A stretch of DNA of 64,000 nt, taken from NCBI GenBank assembly GCA_027003075.1, contig JALWYV010000005.1, positions 24,603-88,602 on the forward strand, in the 5' to 3' direction. The DNA comes from Caldifarciminota bacterium. GTDB lineage: Bacteria > Hydrothermota > Hydrothermia > LBFQ01. The notes beneath the pieces are model-generated. The model saw only the letters and a list, made by a program, of their open reading frames with translations. It made no database searches and was not told the origin of the DNA. Position numbers and translations under genes: made by a program. This document shows, one piece after another, positions 33,969-42,473 of this stretch (position 1 is its first letter; each line of letters opens with the position of its first letter).

Positions 33969-35531
33969 TCAGTCCTGCAACTTCTCCATAACGTCAAGGT
34001 AGAGGCCGTCCGGGGTGGTCTGGAGCAGTATGCGAACCTTCGTATCCGGAGGATAAAGGCCGAGGAACCCCTGAGGGTCTATAACCCTGACCCCGAGGAG
34101 CTTGTTGGATATGTCCTCCAGCCTGCCCTCTATCAGGATGTAGGAGTTCAGACCCAAAAAGCCCATCTTAACGAGATCCTTGAAGAACTTGTCGTCAACC
34201 TCTTCGGACTTGAGTACGAGGTCCGCCTTGGCGCTGACGTAGTCTATGTCTCCCTTCTCGGCGAAGAAGGCGTCTATCTCCTCAACGAGTGAGGGTAGGA
34301 AGGCCTCGTCCATGGAGAAACCGGAGGCCACCTTGTGTCCACCGTAGTCTATCAGCATCCAGGAGATGCTATCAAGGAGTTCCAGCGTGTCAAAGCCCTG
34401 AGGAGCCCTCAGCTCTCCCACGACCTTCTTGTCGTCCCTGCGGCCGAGGGCTATTGATGGCACCTTGTACTTCTCCTTTAGCTTGTTGGCGACGTACCCC
34501 AGATATCCCATCCCTTTCTTTCCGAGGTCAACCATTATGTAGGGACGGGAAGTGGAAACGCTATGCTTTATCTCGGAAAGGATCTCCTCCGCTTTGCGGT
34601 ACCAGATCTCGGAGAAGGTTACCAGCCTCCTCATTATCTCCTCGGCCACGTTTATATCTTTGGTCATAAGGAGCTCAACACCCTCGTGGTAGTTACCCTT
34701 CGTGTGGGACGAGGATATGATGTTGGTAAGCTCGTAGAGGGTGGGCTTTTTACCCTTGACGTTCTCGTAGGCCTTCTGGAAGGTAAAGGTGTGCTCGGTG
34801 AATATCTCCTCAGCCTTGTTATAAAGCGCCCTGTTTTCGGAGAAGATGGGCATGCGATCGGCGATTATCCCTATGGTGGACCATACGAAGTACTCCGGTT
34901 TTTCCTGAATAATCGTGGATATGTCCCAGTGGTTGGTTATCTTGAAGAGGTACCACGCGAACTTAAAAGCCACACCAGACCCCGACAGGTAGGGGTACGC
35001 TCCTCCCCGCTTGGGGTTCACTATCAGGTAGTCCGGATCCTGAACGAAGACCTCGTGGTGGTCTGTAACGATCACCTCTATACCCATCTCCCGCGCCATC
35101 GCTATTTCCTCTTCGGCGTTCGTACAGCAATCGGTCGTTATTATGAGTTTCACCTCGTTCTGAGCCGCGTACTTAAGGCCTTCCTCGTTGATAGAGTGCC
35201 CGCCTTTACTTTTCTTATCAGGGATGTAATAGAGTGCACGCCCTCCCACCGTTTTTATGGCATCGTAAAGGATGGAAGTCCCGGTGACACCGTCGGCGTC
35301 GTCGTGTCCCCACACCAGAATCGTCTCCTTACGACCTATAAACTTCGCAGTGAGTTTTACGGCCTCCTCCATATCGGGTATGAGTTCGGGAGGAGGCATG
35401 TTCTCCACCTTCGGCTCAAAGGTCACCTCCAGAAGAGCCTCGTCGTTTATACCCTTTTCCACGAGCAACCTCGCGACGAGCGGATGTATATCCCTCTCTA
35501 CTATGGCAGAGACTATGTCCCCTTTGATCAC
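33969..35531 (-). CDS. recJ: RecJ-like DHH-family single-strand exonuclease
   Basis: 520 residues. DHH motifs: VWGHDDADGVTGTSIL, TTDCCTNAEEE, VIVTDHHE; DHHA1 part with ELRAPQGFDTLELL and MLIDYGGHKVASGFSM. RecJ-type enzymes degrade single-stranded DNA 5' to 3' in repair and recombination. It is somewhat shorter than E. coli RecJ and the first motif reads HDDADG. It is the last gene of the ptsH-ptsI-nusB-yceD run, coupled to yceD by ATGA. Some archaeal-type RecJ homologs act on RNA or other substrates, so the exact substrate is open. Confidence 0.85.
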   Translation of the reverse strand: MIKGDIVSAIVERDIHPLVARLLVEKGINDEALLEVTFEPKVENMPPPELIPDMEEAVKLTAKFIGRKETILVWGHDDADGVTGTSILYDAIKTVGGRALYYIPDKKSKGGHSINEEGLKYAAQNEVKLIITTDCCTNAEEEIAMAREMGIEVIVTDHHEVFVQDPDYLIVNPKRGGAYPYLSGSGVAFKFAWYLFKITNHWDISTIIQEKPEYFVWSTIGIIADRMPIFSENRALYNKAEEIFTEHTFTFQKAYENVKGKKPTLYELTNIISSSHTKGNYHEGVELLMTKDINVAEEIMRRLVTFSEIWYRKAEEILSEIKHSVSTSRPYIMVDLGKKGMGYLGYVANKLKEKYKVPSIALGRRDDKKVVGELRAPQGFDTLELLDSISWMLIDYGGHKVASGFSMDEAFLPSLVEEIDAFFAEKGDIDYVSAKADLVLKSEEVDDKFFKDLVKMGFLGLNSYILIEGRLEDISNKLLGVRVIDPQGFLGLYPPDTKVRILLQTTPDGLYLDVMEKLQD

Positions 35532-36067
35532 TGCTTACCTCCTTCTTTTAAAGCTTTTTCCAGAAATATTCCGAGCTTACGCGTTTTCTCCACCTCCTCG
35601 TGGAGATGTTCGGCCTCGTCCTCTATCTTGAGGCCACATACCGGGCATATACCCTTACAGTCCGGAGAGCAGACAGGATTTATGGGCAGGTTTGATATGA
35701 AGATCTCCCTTATTATGGGTAATACGTCCACCTCATCCCGCTCAATGTAAATGCTATCAACGTCCTCGTCCTTCAAAGACTCCCCACCCGTGTACTCCCC
35801 TCTCCGTAGTATGTTTTCGTCGGAAAAATGGAAGGTTTCCACGTACTCGTCAAGGCACCGGGAACATACGAACCGCATCTTCACCTCACCCTCAACCTTC
35901 AGGTGGTACCCTATATCCACCCTGGCGACGGTTATCTTAACGCTGGCATTCCCCACCACGGAGTACTCCCCCCTGTAGTCCATCTCCTCCGGTGTCACCT
36001 CAACCTTGAAAGTGCGGGGTTTGTACCCTATGTCCTTGAGCAGGATGAGTATCTCACTCCTTCCCAC
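35528..36067 (-). CDS. yceD: YceD/DUF177-family protein
   Basis: 179 residues. A central VCSRCLDEY pair and a C-terminal cysteine cluster CSPDCKGICPVCG, typical of the DUF177 (YceD) family, which is linked to 23S rRNA accumulation and large-subunit assembly. In many bacteria rpmF follows; here recJ does. It overlaps both neighbours by a few bases. Confidence 0.8.
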   Translation of the reverse strand: MGRSEILILLKDIGYKPRTFKVEVTPEEMDYRGEYSVVGNASVKITVARVDIGYHLKVEGEVKMRFVCSRCLDEYVETFHFSDENILRRGEYTGGESLKDEDVDSIYIERDEVDVLPIIREIFISNLPINPVCSPDCKGICPVCGLKIEDEAEHLHEEVEKTRKLGIFLEKALKEGGKQ

Positions 36068-36497
36068 TTTCCAACCTCTTTTTAAAAGACTTCAGTACTC
36101 CCATCACGAAGGACGGGGACTTCTCCGCGGAAAAGCGCTTCGCGAACGTGCCGTAGTCGTAGATGGTCCGGTTCACGTCATCGGCACCCTTCAATATCTC
36201 GGCCATTCCGGCAAGTATAGCCGCCCTGTCAAGGGCGAGCAACCTCTCGGGTCTCCATCCCGTCAGGGTATCGGATAGGTGCCCGTATAGGGCGTCCTCG
36301 TTCCGAAGGTAGAACTCTATAAGATCCCTCAGCCTGTCCACCTCCTCCGGGGATAGATCCTCCCTCTCCCTTACGTCGCTAAGGAAACTTTCAGGATCCT
36401 CCTCGTTGCTCTCGTACCTGTAGATGTACTCCGCGAATAGGCTCCGCACCACCTCCTGAGGGGTCTTGAACATATCGCGGTAAAGTCGTTTATCCAT
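36054..36497 (-). CDS. nusB: Transcription antitermination factor NusB
   Basis: 147 residues, all-helical. It carries the NusB C-terminal signature WRPERLLALDRAAILAGMAEI and the later SPSFVMGVLKSF. NusB pairs with S10 (NusE) at boxA of rRNA operons. The N-terminal part is diverged. It overlaps ptsI by 8 bp and yceD by 14 bp. Confidence 0.8.
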   Translation of the reverse strand: MDKRLYRDMFKTPQEVVRSLFAEYIYRYESNEEDPESFLSDVREREDLSPEEVDRLRDLIEFYLRNEDALYGHLSDTLTGWRPERLLALDRAAILAGMAEILKGADDVNRTIYDYGTFAKRFSAEKSPSFVMGVLKSFKKRLESGKE

Positions 36498-37881
36498 CTT
36501 TCCTCCAGTCTTCTACTATCTTTGCCGCTTTTACAAAGAACGAAGGTGAAACGGAGAACCTGCGAAATCCAAGAGACAGCAGGAAACGGAGCCCATCCTC
36601 GTCGGATGCGAGCTGTCCGCATACGCTTACGGGTCTTCGGGAGTTATTGAGTACGTGTCTGAGGAGGTCACCGAATACCGGGTTTACCTGTTCTTTTATG
36701 TCGCTCGTACCCCTCTCCCTTCCCGTGAAAAAGGCCCAGAGGTCGTTCGTCCCCACCGAGAAGAAGGTAGCGTAATCGTTCACCCCGGATATGCTCCATG
36801 CAAACGAAGGGACCTCAACCATGAAACCTAAGTGTTCTATCCCCTTTGAGGTTACGTAGTCGTAGAAGGTTCGGGCGGTGTCGGGGAAGTCTACCATGGG
36901 TATCATTATACGGAAGTTCGGATACCTTTTTACGATTTCCAGAAGGGAATCAAACTTCTCCCTGAGGTCGTTCAGGAGCCTCATGGCCCCCCTCGTCCCG
37001 TGGTACTTCTCGCCCCCAACGTCGTACGCTCTGATTATTACGGGGGCATTGAGGCGGGCGAACCTCTCCCAGTCCACCCGTCCCAGATCCACGTTCAGGA
37101 GGTACTCCGTTCGCAGCAAACCCACGCCCGTTTCGTACCTCTCCGCCCAGAACACGTCCTCCGGGATGTCAAGATTAAGAAGTATCTCCACCTCCTCACC
37201 GTCGGCCGTCAGGAAGATTCTCCCCTTCCTTATGTGTTCCTGTCTGTCAAAGGTATCTATGGGTTTACGGGAGACGATCCCGGCCTCCCCATCAACGTAA
37301 ACGACCTCGCCGTTCCTGAACTTCGTGGGATCTATTCCCACAACTGTAGGTATATGGGCGTTAGCGAGGATTATGGCCGCGTGGGAGTCAGATGAAAGTT
37401 CCTTCAGGACCACGGCCGCCACCTTTCTGGTTTTTAGTTTGAGGGCTAGGGGGATGCTTACGCTCTCGGCCACGAAAACGGTGTCCTCGTTTATGGGAAG
37501 GTCAAGGGTGCCGTTATGGAGTATATCGTGTATTATCTGTACTATCTCCTGAGCCTTGCGGGCGAAGAAGGGGTCAGCGGATCTCATCCTCTCAACTAAG
37601 GGTCTCAGGGCTATGTCAACGGCCTCCTTTTCGGATACACCGAGGTCAAGACAGGTTTTAAGCCTCTTTCTGAACGTCGGGTCGGTGATTATCAGCCGTA
37701 CGAACTGGGCGAAGACGTCCTCCTTTTCCCTCTCAAGATCACCGGCTATGCGATCCAGCACACCTAAGAAATCTTCCTCTATTCGGGAGGGAGTGGCGAA
37801 AACGAAGACCCTCCCCTTCGCCCTTCCCGGCACCAGTCCAACGCCTGTAAGTACTTCGTCAGTCCCTGTGCTATTCCTCAT
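36490..37881 (-). CDS. ptsI: PEP-protein phosphotransferase (enzyme I of PTS), short form
   Basis: 463 residues against about 570 in classical enzyme I. Phosphorylated His167 sits in SSDSHAAIIL. The PEP-binding TIM barrel has GLLRTEYL (R257), MIPMVDFPDT, FMVEVPS, FFSVGTNDL and the acid/base Cys in PVSVCGQLASD. It moves phosphate from PEP to HPr. The shortening lies mostly in the N-terminal HPr-binding part. It is coupled to ptsH (11-bp overlap). No EII transporter is seen in the window. Confidence 0.85.
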   Translation of the reverse strand: MRNSTGTDEVLTGVGLVPGRAKGRVFVFATPSRIEEDFLGVLDRIAGDLEREKEDVFAQFVRLIITDPTFRKRLKTCLDLGVSEKEAVDIALRPLVERMRSADPFFARKAQEIVQIIHDILHNGTLDLPINEDTVFVAESVSIPLALKLKTRKVAAVVLKELSSDSHAAIILANAHIPTVVGIDPTKFRNGEVVYVDGEAGIVSRKPIDTFDRQEHIRKGRIFLTADGEEVEILLNLDIPEDVFWAERYETGVGLLRTEYLLNVDLGRVDWERFARLNAPVIIRAYDVGGEKYHGTRGAMRLLNDLREKFDSLLEIVKRYPNFRIMIPMVDFPDTARTFYDYVTSKGIEHLGFMVEVPSFAWSISGVNDYATFFSVGTNDLWAFFTGRERGTSDIKEQVNPVFGDLLRHVLNNSRRPVSVCGQLASDEDGLRFLLSLGFRRFSVSPSFFVKAAKIVEDWRKDG

Positions 37882-38161
37882 TGAACTTTACCACCTCTAT
37901 TAAATGGGCAAGTGCCTCAACGGCTTCCTCCGCGTCCGGACCCTCGGCCTCAATTACGAGTTCCGTTCCCATGGGTGCGGTAAGCATCATTACACCGAAT
38001 ACGCTCTTGGCGTTCACCTTCATCCTGGAACCGTCCGCTTCCTCCTTTATCAAAAAAATGTCGCTCTCAAACTGCCCCGCCAGAGAGGAAATAAGCGTAC
38101 TCGGCCGGGCGTGCAACCCCAACTTGTTCCTCAACCTTACTTTTCTTACGACTTTACTCAC
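37871..38161 (-). CDS. ptsH: Phosphocarrier protein HPr
   Basis: 96 residues. The active His17 is in LGLHARPSTLIS. The regulatory serine region reads VNAKSVFGVMML with Ser53, the site phosphorylated by HPr kinase in other species. Start is GTG at 38161; TAAAAT on the minus strand (38174-38179) lies 12 nt upstream. With ptsI directly after it and no EII nearby, a regulatory phosphorelay is possible. Confidence 0.92.
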   Translation of the reverse strand: MSKVVRKVRLRNKLGLHARPSTLISSLAGQFESDIFLIKEEADGSRMKVNAKSVFGVMMLTAPMGTELVIEAEGPDAEEAVEALAHLIEVVKFNEE

Positions 38162-38198
38162 GGGAGGGAAGGCATTTTACGGTCGGAAGGTTCACTTC

Positions 38199-38867
38199 TC
38201 AAAGGGGGTATATCCTGTGCCACATCGTGAAGGTCCTTCCGTCGCCCGAGACTATACCGACGTCTCCGGATCGCACAACGGTCTTTACCCGGTTTAAGCC
38301 ATGGCGGAGGAGGAAGTCGGCGGCGCTTGAGAGGGTTCCCGTGGCACACCCCATCGGCTCCTCTGGATAACCGTACTCCCACGTCCTGACGAAGAGGGAG
38401 TTGCCCACGAGGGTGTAGACGTTAGTATGGTACGGCATCCCCCCCTTCACCGTGGCCCGGTAGAATTCCCTGAGGGGAAAGTCCTCCATTCTCCCCACGA
38501 CAGGTACGACCAGATGTTTTACCCCCTCCATCTCAACGAGGGTGTGATCCCCTCTAATGTTAACCTTCAGATCAAGGGTTATGCCGACGTAATCGCCCCG
38601 GACCTTTACCACTTTGGGGCCGTGGGCATCAACCACGGTCTCCCCGTCCCTACCGTTGAGGCCGAGGTATCCCACCACCCGTGTGGCGTTCCCACAGAAG
38701 GGTACCCTATTGCTCAGGTAATTGAAGTAGTAGAGTTCCGTAGTCCTTTCCTTTTTGATGTACACCCATCCGTTGAAACCTTCCGGCAACTCCGGAAAAC
38801 GTGCAGGATCCGGTTCTCCAGACCCCTTAACTACGAGGAACCTATCTCCACCGATGGATACCTTCAT
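38199..38867 (-). CDS. dapF: Diaminopimelate epimerase
   Basis: 222 residues, shorter than the usual 270 or so. Both catalytic cysteines are present: C58 in VPFCGNATR (most have FCGNGAR) and C174 in EEPMGCATGTLSSA. It interconverts LL- and meso-diaminopimelate for lysine and peptidoglycan. It pairs functionally with dapB at 15016. The start overlaps the upstream DUF4321-like gene (ATGA). Confidence 0.85.
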   Translation of the reverse strand: MKVSIGGDRFLVVKGSGEPDPARFPELPEGFNGWVYIKKERTTELYYFNYLSNRVPFCGNATRVVGYLGLNGRDGETVVDAHGPKVVKVRGDYVGITLDLKVNIRGDHTLVEMEGVKHLVVPVVGRMEDFPLREFYRATVKGGMPYHTNVYTLVGNSLFVRTWEYGYPEEPMGCATGTLSSAADFLLRHGLNRVKTVVRSGDVGIVSGDGRTFTMWHRIYPL

Positions 38868-39124
38868 ATCATCCGGCTTATCAGGAGAAAGATTAAACCG
38901 GTGAACACGCCCATAAGGGAGAGTTCAACCTTCAAGCCCACGGAGAAGACGAGGAAGTAGAGGTCAAGGGTAACGTTCTGAAAACCCATGGAGAAGCGGT
39001 ACGTTACGGCTTCAAGCGCTCCGCTCGGTGGTACGAAGAGGGGTAGAACGGCCGATAGAACCTCCCCTACGGCTATCCCCAGAATCGTCATAAACAAATA
39101 AAATACGGGAGGTTTTTGAAACAA
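38864..39124 (-). CDS. Small membrane protein, DUF4321-like
   Basis: 86 residues with two hydrophobic helices (FMTILGIAVGEVLSAVLPLF and GVFTGLIFLLI) flanking an NVTLDLYFLVFSVGLKVEL middle, resembling DUF4321 proteins. The first start, TTG at 39124, is one base past the discriminator of tRNA-Leu; a later ATG at 39091 is an alternative. Neither has a Shine-Dalgarno, so the mRNA is probably made by tRNA processing. It is coupled to dapF. Confidence 0.65.
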   Translation of the reverse strand: MFQKPPVFYLFMTILGIAVGEVLSAVLPLFVPPSGALEAVTYRFSMGFQNVTLDLYFLVFSVGLKVELSLMGVFTGLIFLLISRMI

Positions 39125-39125
39125 G

Positions 39126-39209
39126 TGCCGGGAGTGGGACTCGAACCCACACGGGGATTACCCCGGGGGATTTTAAATCCCCTGCGTCTACCGATTCCGC
39201 CATCCCGGC
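39126..39209 (-). tRNA. tRNA-Leu (anticodon UAA)
   Basis: An 84-nt minus-strand tRNA with acceptor GCCGGGA/TCCCGGC, anticodon arm GGGGA-TTTAAAA-TCCCC (anticodon TAA), a class II variable arm (CGGGGTAATCCCCG), T loop TTCGAGT and discriminator A. CCA is not encoded. It heads the DUF4321-dapF-pts-nusB-yceD-recJ gene run. Confidence 0.97.
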
Positions 39210-39218
39210 AAGGACTAT

Positions 39219-39224
39219 ATTTTA
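39219..39224 (-). promoter_or_regulatory. -10 box of tRNA-Leu
   Basis: TAAAAT on the minus strand lies 9 nt before the mature tRNA 5' end, the same spacing as for leaderless coding genes. The primary transcript would have almost no 5' leader. Confidence 0.55.
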
Positions 39225-39258
39225 AAGTGGTCGGGTACGCAAATTGGTCATAGGATCG

Positions 39259-40434
39259 TTATGGTAGATGTAAAAGTGGACTTGAGGACCCTCTTTCGTA
39301 GAATTCTCGTTTGAAATATTCTTCCTCAACGTCGTTGGTAGGCAGATATATCTCTACAGGGATTTTTAAATTCTTTAAATAATGGTACATAAGAGGACCA
39401 ACGTCTTTCCATTTCAGACCACCCAGTCCACAACCAAGGGCAGGAAAGGCTATGGATTTAACACCGTATTCCTCGTAATGCTTCACAAACCATTTTAATC
39501 CCTTTTCTATAACCTCCAATTTACTTTTTTCCCTCCAGTGACCTTTGGTAGGGAAGAATAAAAAACCTCTATCCTCCGTCATATAAAAGGCGGGACGTCC
39601 GGGTACTAGCAACTTTGACTTTACCATATCCTGATATGCCACGTACGCGGCCGGATACATGTACTTGAACCTACTCGCTAACCCCTTACCCATTACACCA
39701 ACAGTGTTAACACTTATTGTTAAAGTATGCATTTCACTTATAAACATATCCCCATGGACTATATAAAGTCCATCGGCAATTTCCACCTTTCTTAGGGGGA
39801 GGAAAAACATATCGGGCTCCACAGATACGGACAACTTCCCGGACACCAAGTTGATTTCACGCAAAAGATCATTATTAGGAACATATATGGCTTTTATGTA
39901 CTTTTTAGGAACACGTCGGGGAACCAGAATTTCGGACTGCAAAAACTTTTTGGGTTCCATATAGTAGCCGTAATATCTCTTGCGATAAGCGGATTCTCTT
40001 TTGAAAACCTTCCAGATAGGTACACTTGAAGCTTCTGAAACCCAATCCCTTACACTTCGTACAAGTTTTAGAAATCTTGTAAAATCTATTTCAGACGGTG
40101 GAACTGTTATAGAACTATCGCTGGCGGCATTTCCTACAGATACAAGGACACCCCGCAATTTCAGGATATCCCCACTTATCCCCAACACAACAATTTTCCA
40201 TCCCATCTTTAACACCATATACATCATAGCATTACGGCTACTCACATAAAGGTTGGCATAGCTCGTAAGCCCCTTTTCCCTCCTTTTCTCTACTATATCT
40301 TCTTTACTGATGCGTTTAAAATCCAATCCTCTACGGTTAACCTCGTCGTTTGAGAGTATGCCGAACCGTAGAATAGAGTTAAGATTCTTAACCGGTGTGA
40401 TATAGTAAAATTCCAGTTCTCGTCCCTTAGTCAT
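39259..40434 (-). CDS. darTG: Single-chain DarT-DarG: DNA ADP-ribosyltransferase toxin fused to macrodomain antitoxin
   Basis: 391 residues. Residues 1-190 resemble DarT (DUF4433): FYYITPVKNLNSILRFGIL (9-27), NLYVSSRNAMMYMV (61-74, like the F-x-x-R-N-P-M-L-Y motif), and QSEILVPRRVP with candidate catalytic Glu168. Residues about 218-365 are a DarG-type macrodomain: IVHGDMF, SVNTVGVMGKGLASRFK (241-257), FPTKGHWREKS (294-304) and FPALGCGLGGLKW (330-342). DarT ADP-ribosylates thymidine in single-stranded DNA; DarG removes the mark. Here one chain has both. It starts 8 bp inside the end of thrS with a GGGAGGTGG Shine-Dalgarno. The gene is visibly AT-richer than its neighbours, suggesting transfer. 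Confidence 0.78.
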   Translation of the reverse strand: MTKGRELEFYYITPVKNLNSILRFGILSNDEVNRRGLDFKRISKEDIVEKRREKGLTSYANLYVSSRNAMMYMVLKMGWKIVVLGISGDILKLRGVLVSVGNAASDSSITVPPSEIDFTRFLKLVRSVRDWVSEASSVPIWKVFKRESAYRKRYYGYYMEPKKFLQSEILVPRRVPKKYIKAIYVPNNDLLREINLVSGKLSVSVEPDMFFLPLRKVEIADGLYIVHGDMFISEMHTLTISVNTVGVMGKGLASRFKYMYPAAYVAYQDMVKSKLLVPGRPAFYMTEDRGFLFFPTKGHWREKSKLEVIEKGLKWFVKHYEEYGVKSIAFPALGCGLGGLKWKDVGPLMYHYLKNLKIPVEIYLPTNDVEEEYFKREFYERGSSSPLLHLP

Positions 40435-42349
40435 CCACCTCCCTCCTCATCCTCTCTATCAGCTCCTCCACCTTCATGGCCCCCAGGTCCCCTTCTTTTC
40501 TCCGCCTAACGGAGACGGTACCGCTCTCAACCTCCCTCTTTCCGACGACCAGGATGTAGGGGACCTTCTGGGTCTCGGCGTCCCTTATCTTGTAGGAGAG
40601 CCTCTCGTTCCGGTCGTCTATCTCCACCCTGAAGCCAGCCTCCTCAAGCCGCTCCTTTACGCTCCGGGCGTACTCCGCGAAGGCGTCCTTTATGGGTATC
40701 ACCCTCGCCTGTACGGGGGCCAGCCATAATGGGAAGTCCCCGGCGTAATGTTCTATCAGAATACCGAAGAACCTCTCTATGGATCCGAGGATCGCCCTGT
40801 GTATCATTACGACGAAATGCTCCTTACCGTCGGGGCCTACGTACGTGGCGTTGAACCGCCTGGGCAGGTTGAAGTCCACCTGTACGGTCGTACACTGCCA
40901 CCTCCGGCCGAGGGCATCCTTGAGCTTGACGTCAATTTTGGGGCCGTAGAAGGCGGCCTCCCCCTCCTCAACCTCGTAGGAGAAGCCCTCCGCCTCAAGG
41001 GCGTTCTTTAGGGAGTTTATGGCCTGCTTCCACATCTGGGGGGTCCCCATGTACTCCTCCGGTCTGTTGGGGTCCCATATGGACAGTTCCACCTCAAAGT
41101 CCTTAAAGCCGAAGCGGCCGAGGATCCTCTTCATCAAGGCGAGGACCCGCCTAACCTCCTCCTCCACCTGATCCGGGGCGGCGAAGATGTGGGCGTCGTC
41201 CTGGGTGAAGCCCCTGACCCTCATCAGGCCGTGGAGGACGCCGGACAGCTCGTAGCGATACACCGTCCCCAGCTCGGCGAGCCTTACGGGGAGGTCCCGG
41301 TAGCTATGCACCTTTGACTTGTATATGAGGATGTGGGCGGGACAGTTCATGGGCTTGACGGCGTAGGTCTGCCCGTCCTTCTCAAAGACGAACATGTTCT
41401 TCTGGTAGTAGTTGAGGTGGCCGCTTATCTCCCAGAGTTTCCCGGAGAGGACGTGGGGGGTGATGACGAAGGTGTAGCCGTCTTTTATATGCTCCCGCTT
41501 GATGTAGTCCTCAATCGCAAAGCGCACAGCCGTCCCCTTTGGGTGCCAGAAGACGAAGCCTGCCCCCGCCTCCTCGTAGAAGTTGAAGAGATCCAGCTGG
41601 CGACCCAGTACCCTGTGATCCCTCTTCTTCGCCTCCTCAAGCATCTTCAGGTACTCGTCTAACTGCTCCTGTGTCGGGAAGGATACGCCGTAGATCCTCT
41701 GGAGGGAGGGGTTGTTGGGGTCTCCCTTCCAGTAGGCGGAGGATACGGTCGTAACCTTGAAGGCTCCTATGACCCCCGTCCGATGTATATGGGGACCCCT
41801 ACACAGGTCAGTGAACTCCCCCTGATGGTAGACGGAGACGACCGGCTCACCGAACTCCTCTATCAGGAGGACCTTGTAGTCCTCCCCCCTCTCCCTGAAG
41901 AACTCCTTGGCCTTTTCGGCCGGCCACTCCTCCCGCTTTACGGGGTAATCCGCCTCAATTACCTTCTTCGCCTCCTCCTCAATCCTCTGGAGGTCCTCCG
42001 GCGTCAGGGTCCGGCCCCCGAAGTCTATGTCGTAGAAGAAACCGTTCTCTATGGGAGGGCCGACGGTGAGCTTGGCGTCGGGCCACAGCCTCTTGACCGC
42101 CTGAGCCAGTACGTGGGCGGAGGAGTGCCAGAAGACCTCCTTCCCGTCCCTGTCGCTGAAGTCCAGAATGTCAATCTCGGAGACGTCCTCCGGTATCGGG
42201 ACGAAGAGGTCAAAGAGCCGTCCGCCCGCACGGGCGACGAAGCCCCCCTTCAGCCCCTCTTCGCCGAGGACGTCAAGTACGCTTTGCCCTTCTTTTACTT
42301 CCTTTTCAACCTTACTTCCGTCGGGGAGATGAAAGATTACCCTTCTCAC
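40427..42349 (-). CDS. thrS: Threonyl-tRNA synthetase
   Basis: 640 residues from GTG 42349. TGS domain (RVIFHLPDGSKVEKEV), editing domain with HSSAHVLAQAV and TDLCRGPH, class II catalytic core with the MNCPAH block, YRYELSGVLHGLMRVRGFTQDDAH, FYGPKIDV, and an anticodon-binding C-terminus (LAPVQARVIPIKD). The frame is open to an ATG at 42397, but TAAAAT at 42357-42362 on the minus strand lies 7 nt before GTG 42349, where the TGS homology begins. The 3' end overlaps the darTG gene. Confidence 0.95.
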   Translation of the reverse strand: MRRVIFHLPDGSKVEKEVKEGQSVLDVLGEEGLKGGFVARAGGRLFDLFVPIPEDVSEIDILDFSDRDGKEVFWHSSAHVLAQAVKRLWPDAKLTVGPPIENGFFYDIDFGGRTLTPEDLQRIEEEAKKVIEADYPVKREEWPAEKAKEFFRERGEDYKVLLIEEFGEPVVSVYHQGEFTDLCRGPHIHRTGVIGAFKVTTVSSAYWKGDPNNPSLQRIYGVSFPTQEQLDEYLKMLEEAKKRDHRVLGRQLDLFNFYEEAGAGFVFWHPKGTAVRFAIEDYIKREHIKDGYTFVITPHVLSGKLWEISGHLNYYQKNMFVFEKDGQTYAVKPMNCPAHILIYKSKVHSYRDLPVRLAELGTVYRYELSGVLHGLMRVRGFTQDDAHIFAAPDQVEEEVRRVLALMKRILGRFGFKDFEVELSIWDPNRPEEYMGTPQMWKQAINSLKNALEAEGFSYEVEEGEAAFYGPKIDVKLKDALGRRWQCTTVQVDFNLPRRFNATYVGPDGKEHFVVMIHRAILGSIERFFGILIEHYAGDFPLWLAPVQARVIPIKDAFAEYARSVKERLEEAGFRVEIDDRNERLSYKIRDAETQKVPYILVVGKREVESGTVSVRRRKEGDLGAMKVEELIERMRREVDD

Positions 42350-42356
42350 GGGGGCT

Positions 42357-42362
42357 ATTTTA
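42357..42362 (-). promoter_or_regulatory. -10 box fixing the thrS start at GTG
   Basis: TAAAAT, preceded by ACCG on the minus strand, is 7 nt before GTG 42349. It lies downstream of the ATG at 42397, which would therefore not be transcribed from this promoter. Confidence 0.65.
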
Positions 42363-42473
42363 CGGTCGGCCGTTCCCGTCTGTTTAATTGACGCCATGCT
42401 GAATAAAGGAAGGCGTTTAAACGGCCGAAAAATGCAATTCGGGTGAGGTGTACGTATGAGCCCTAATCTGAAT

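Noticed and set aside
34563..35750. 395-codon open frame antisense to recJ and yceD
   Set aside because: The opposite strand encodes clear DHH and YceD motifs; the antisense translation has no recognisable pattern.
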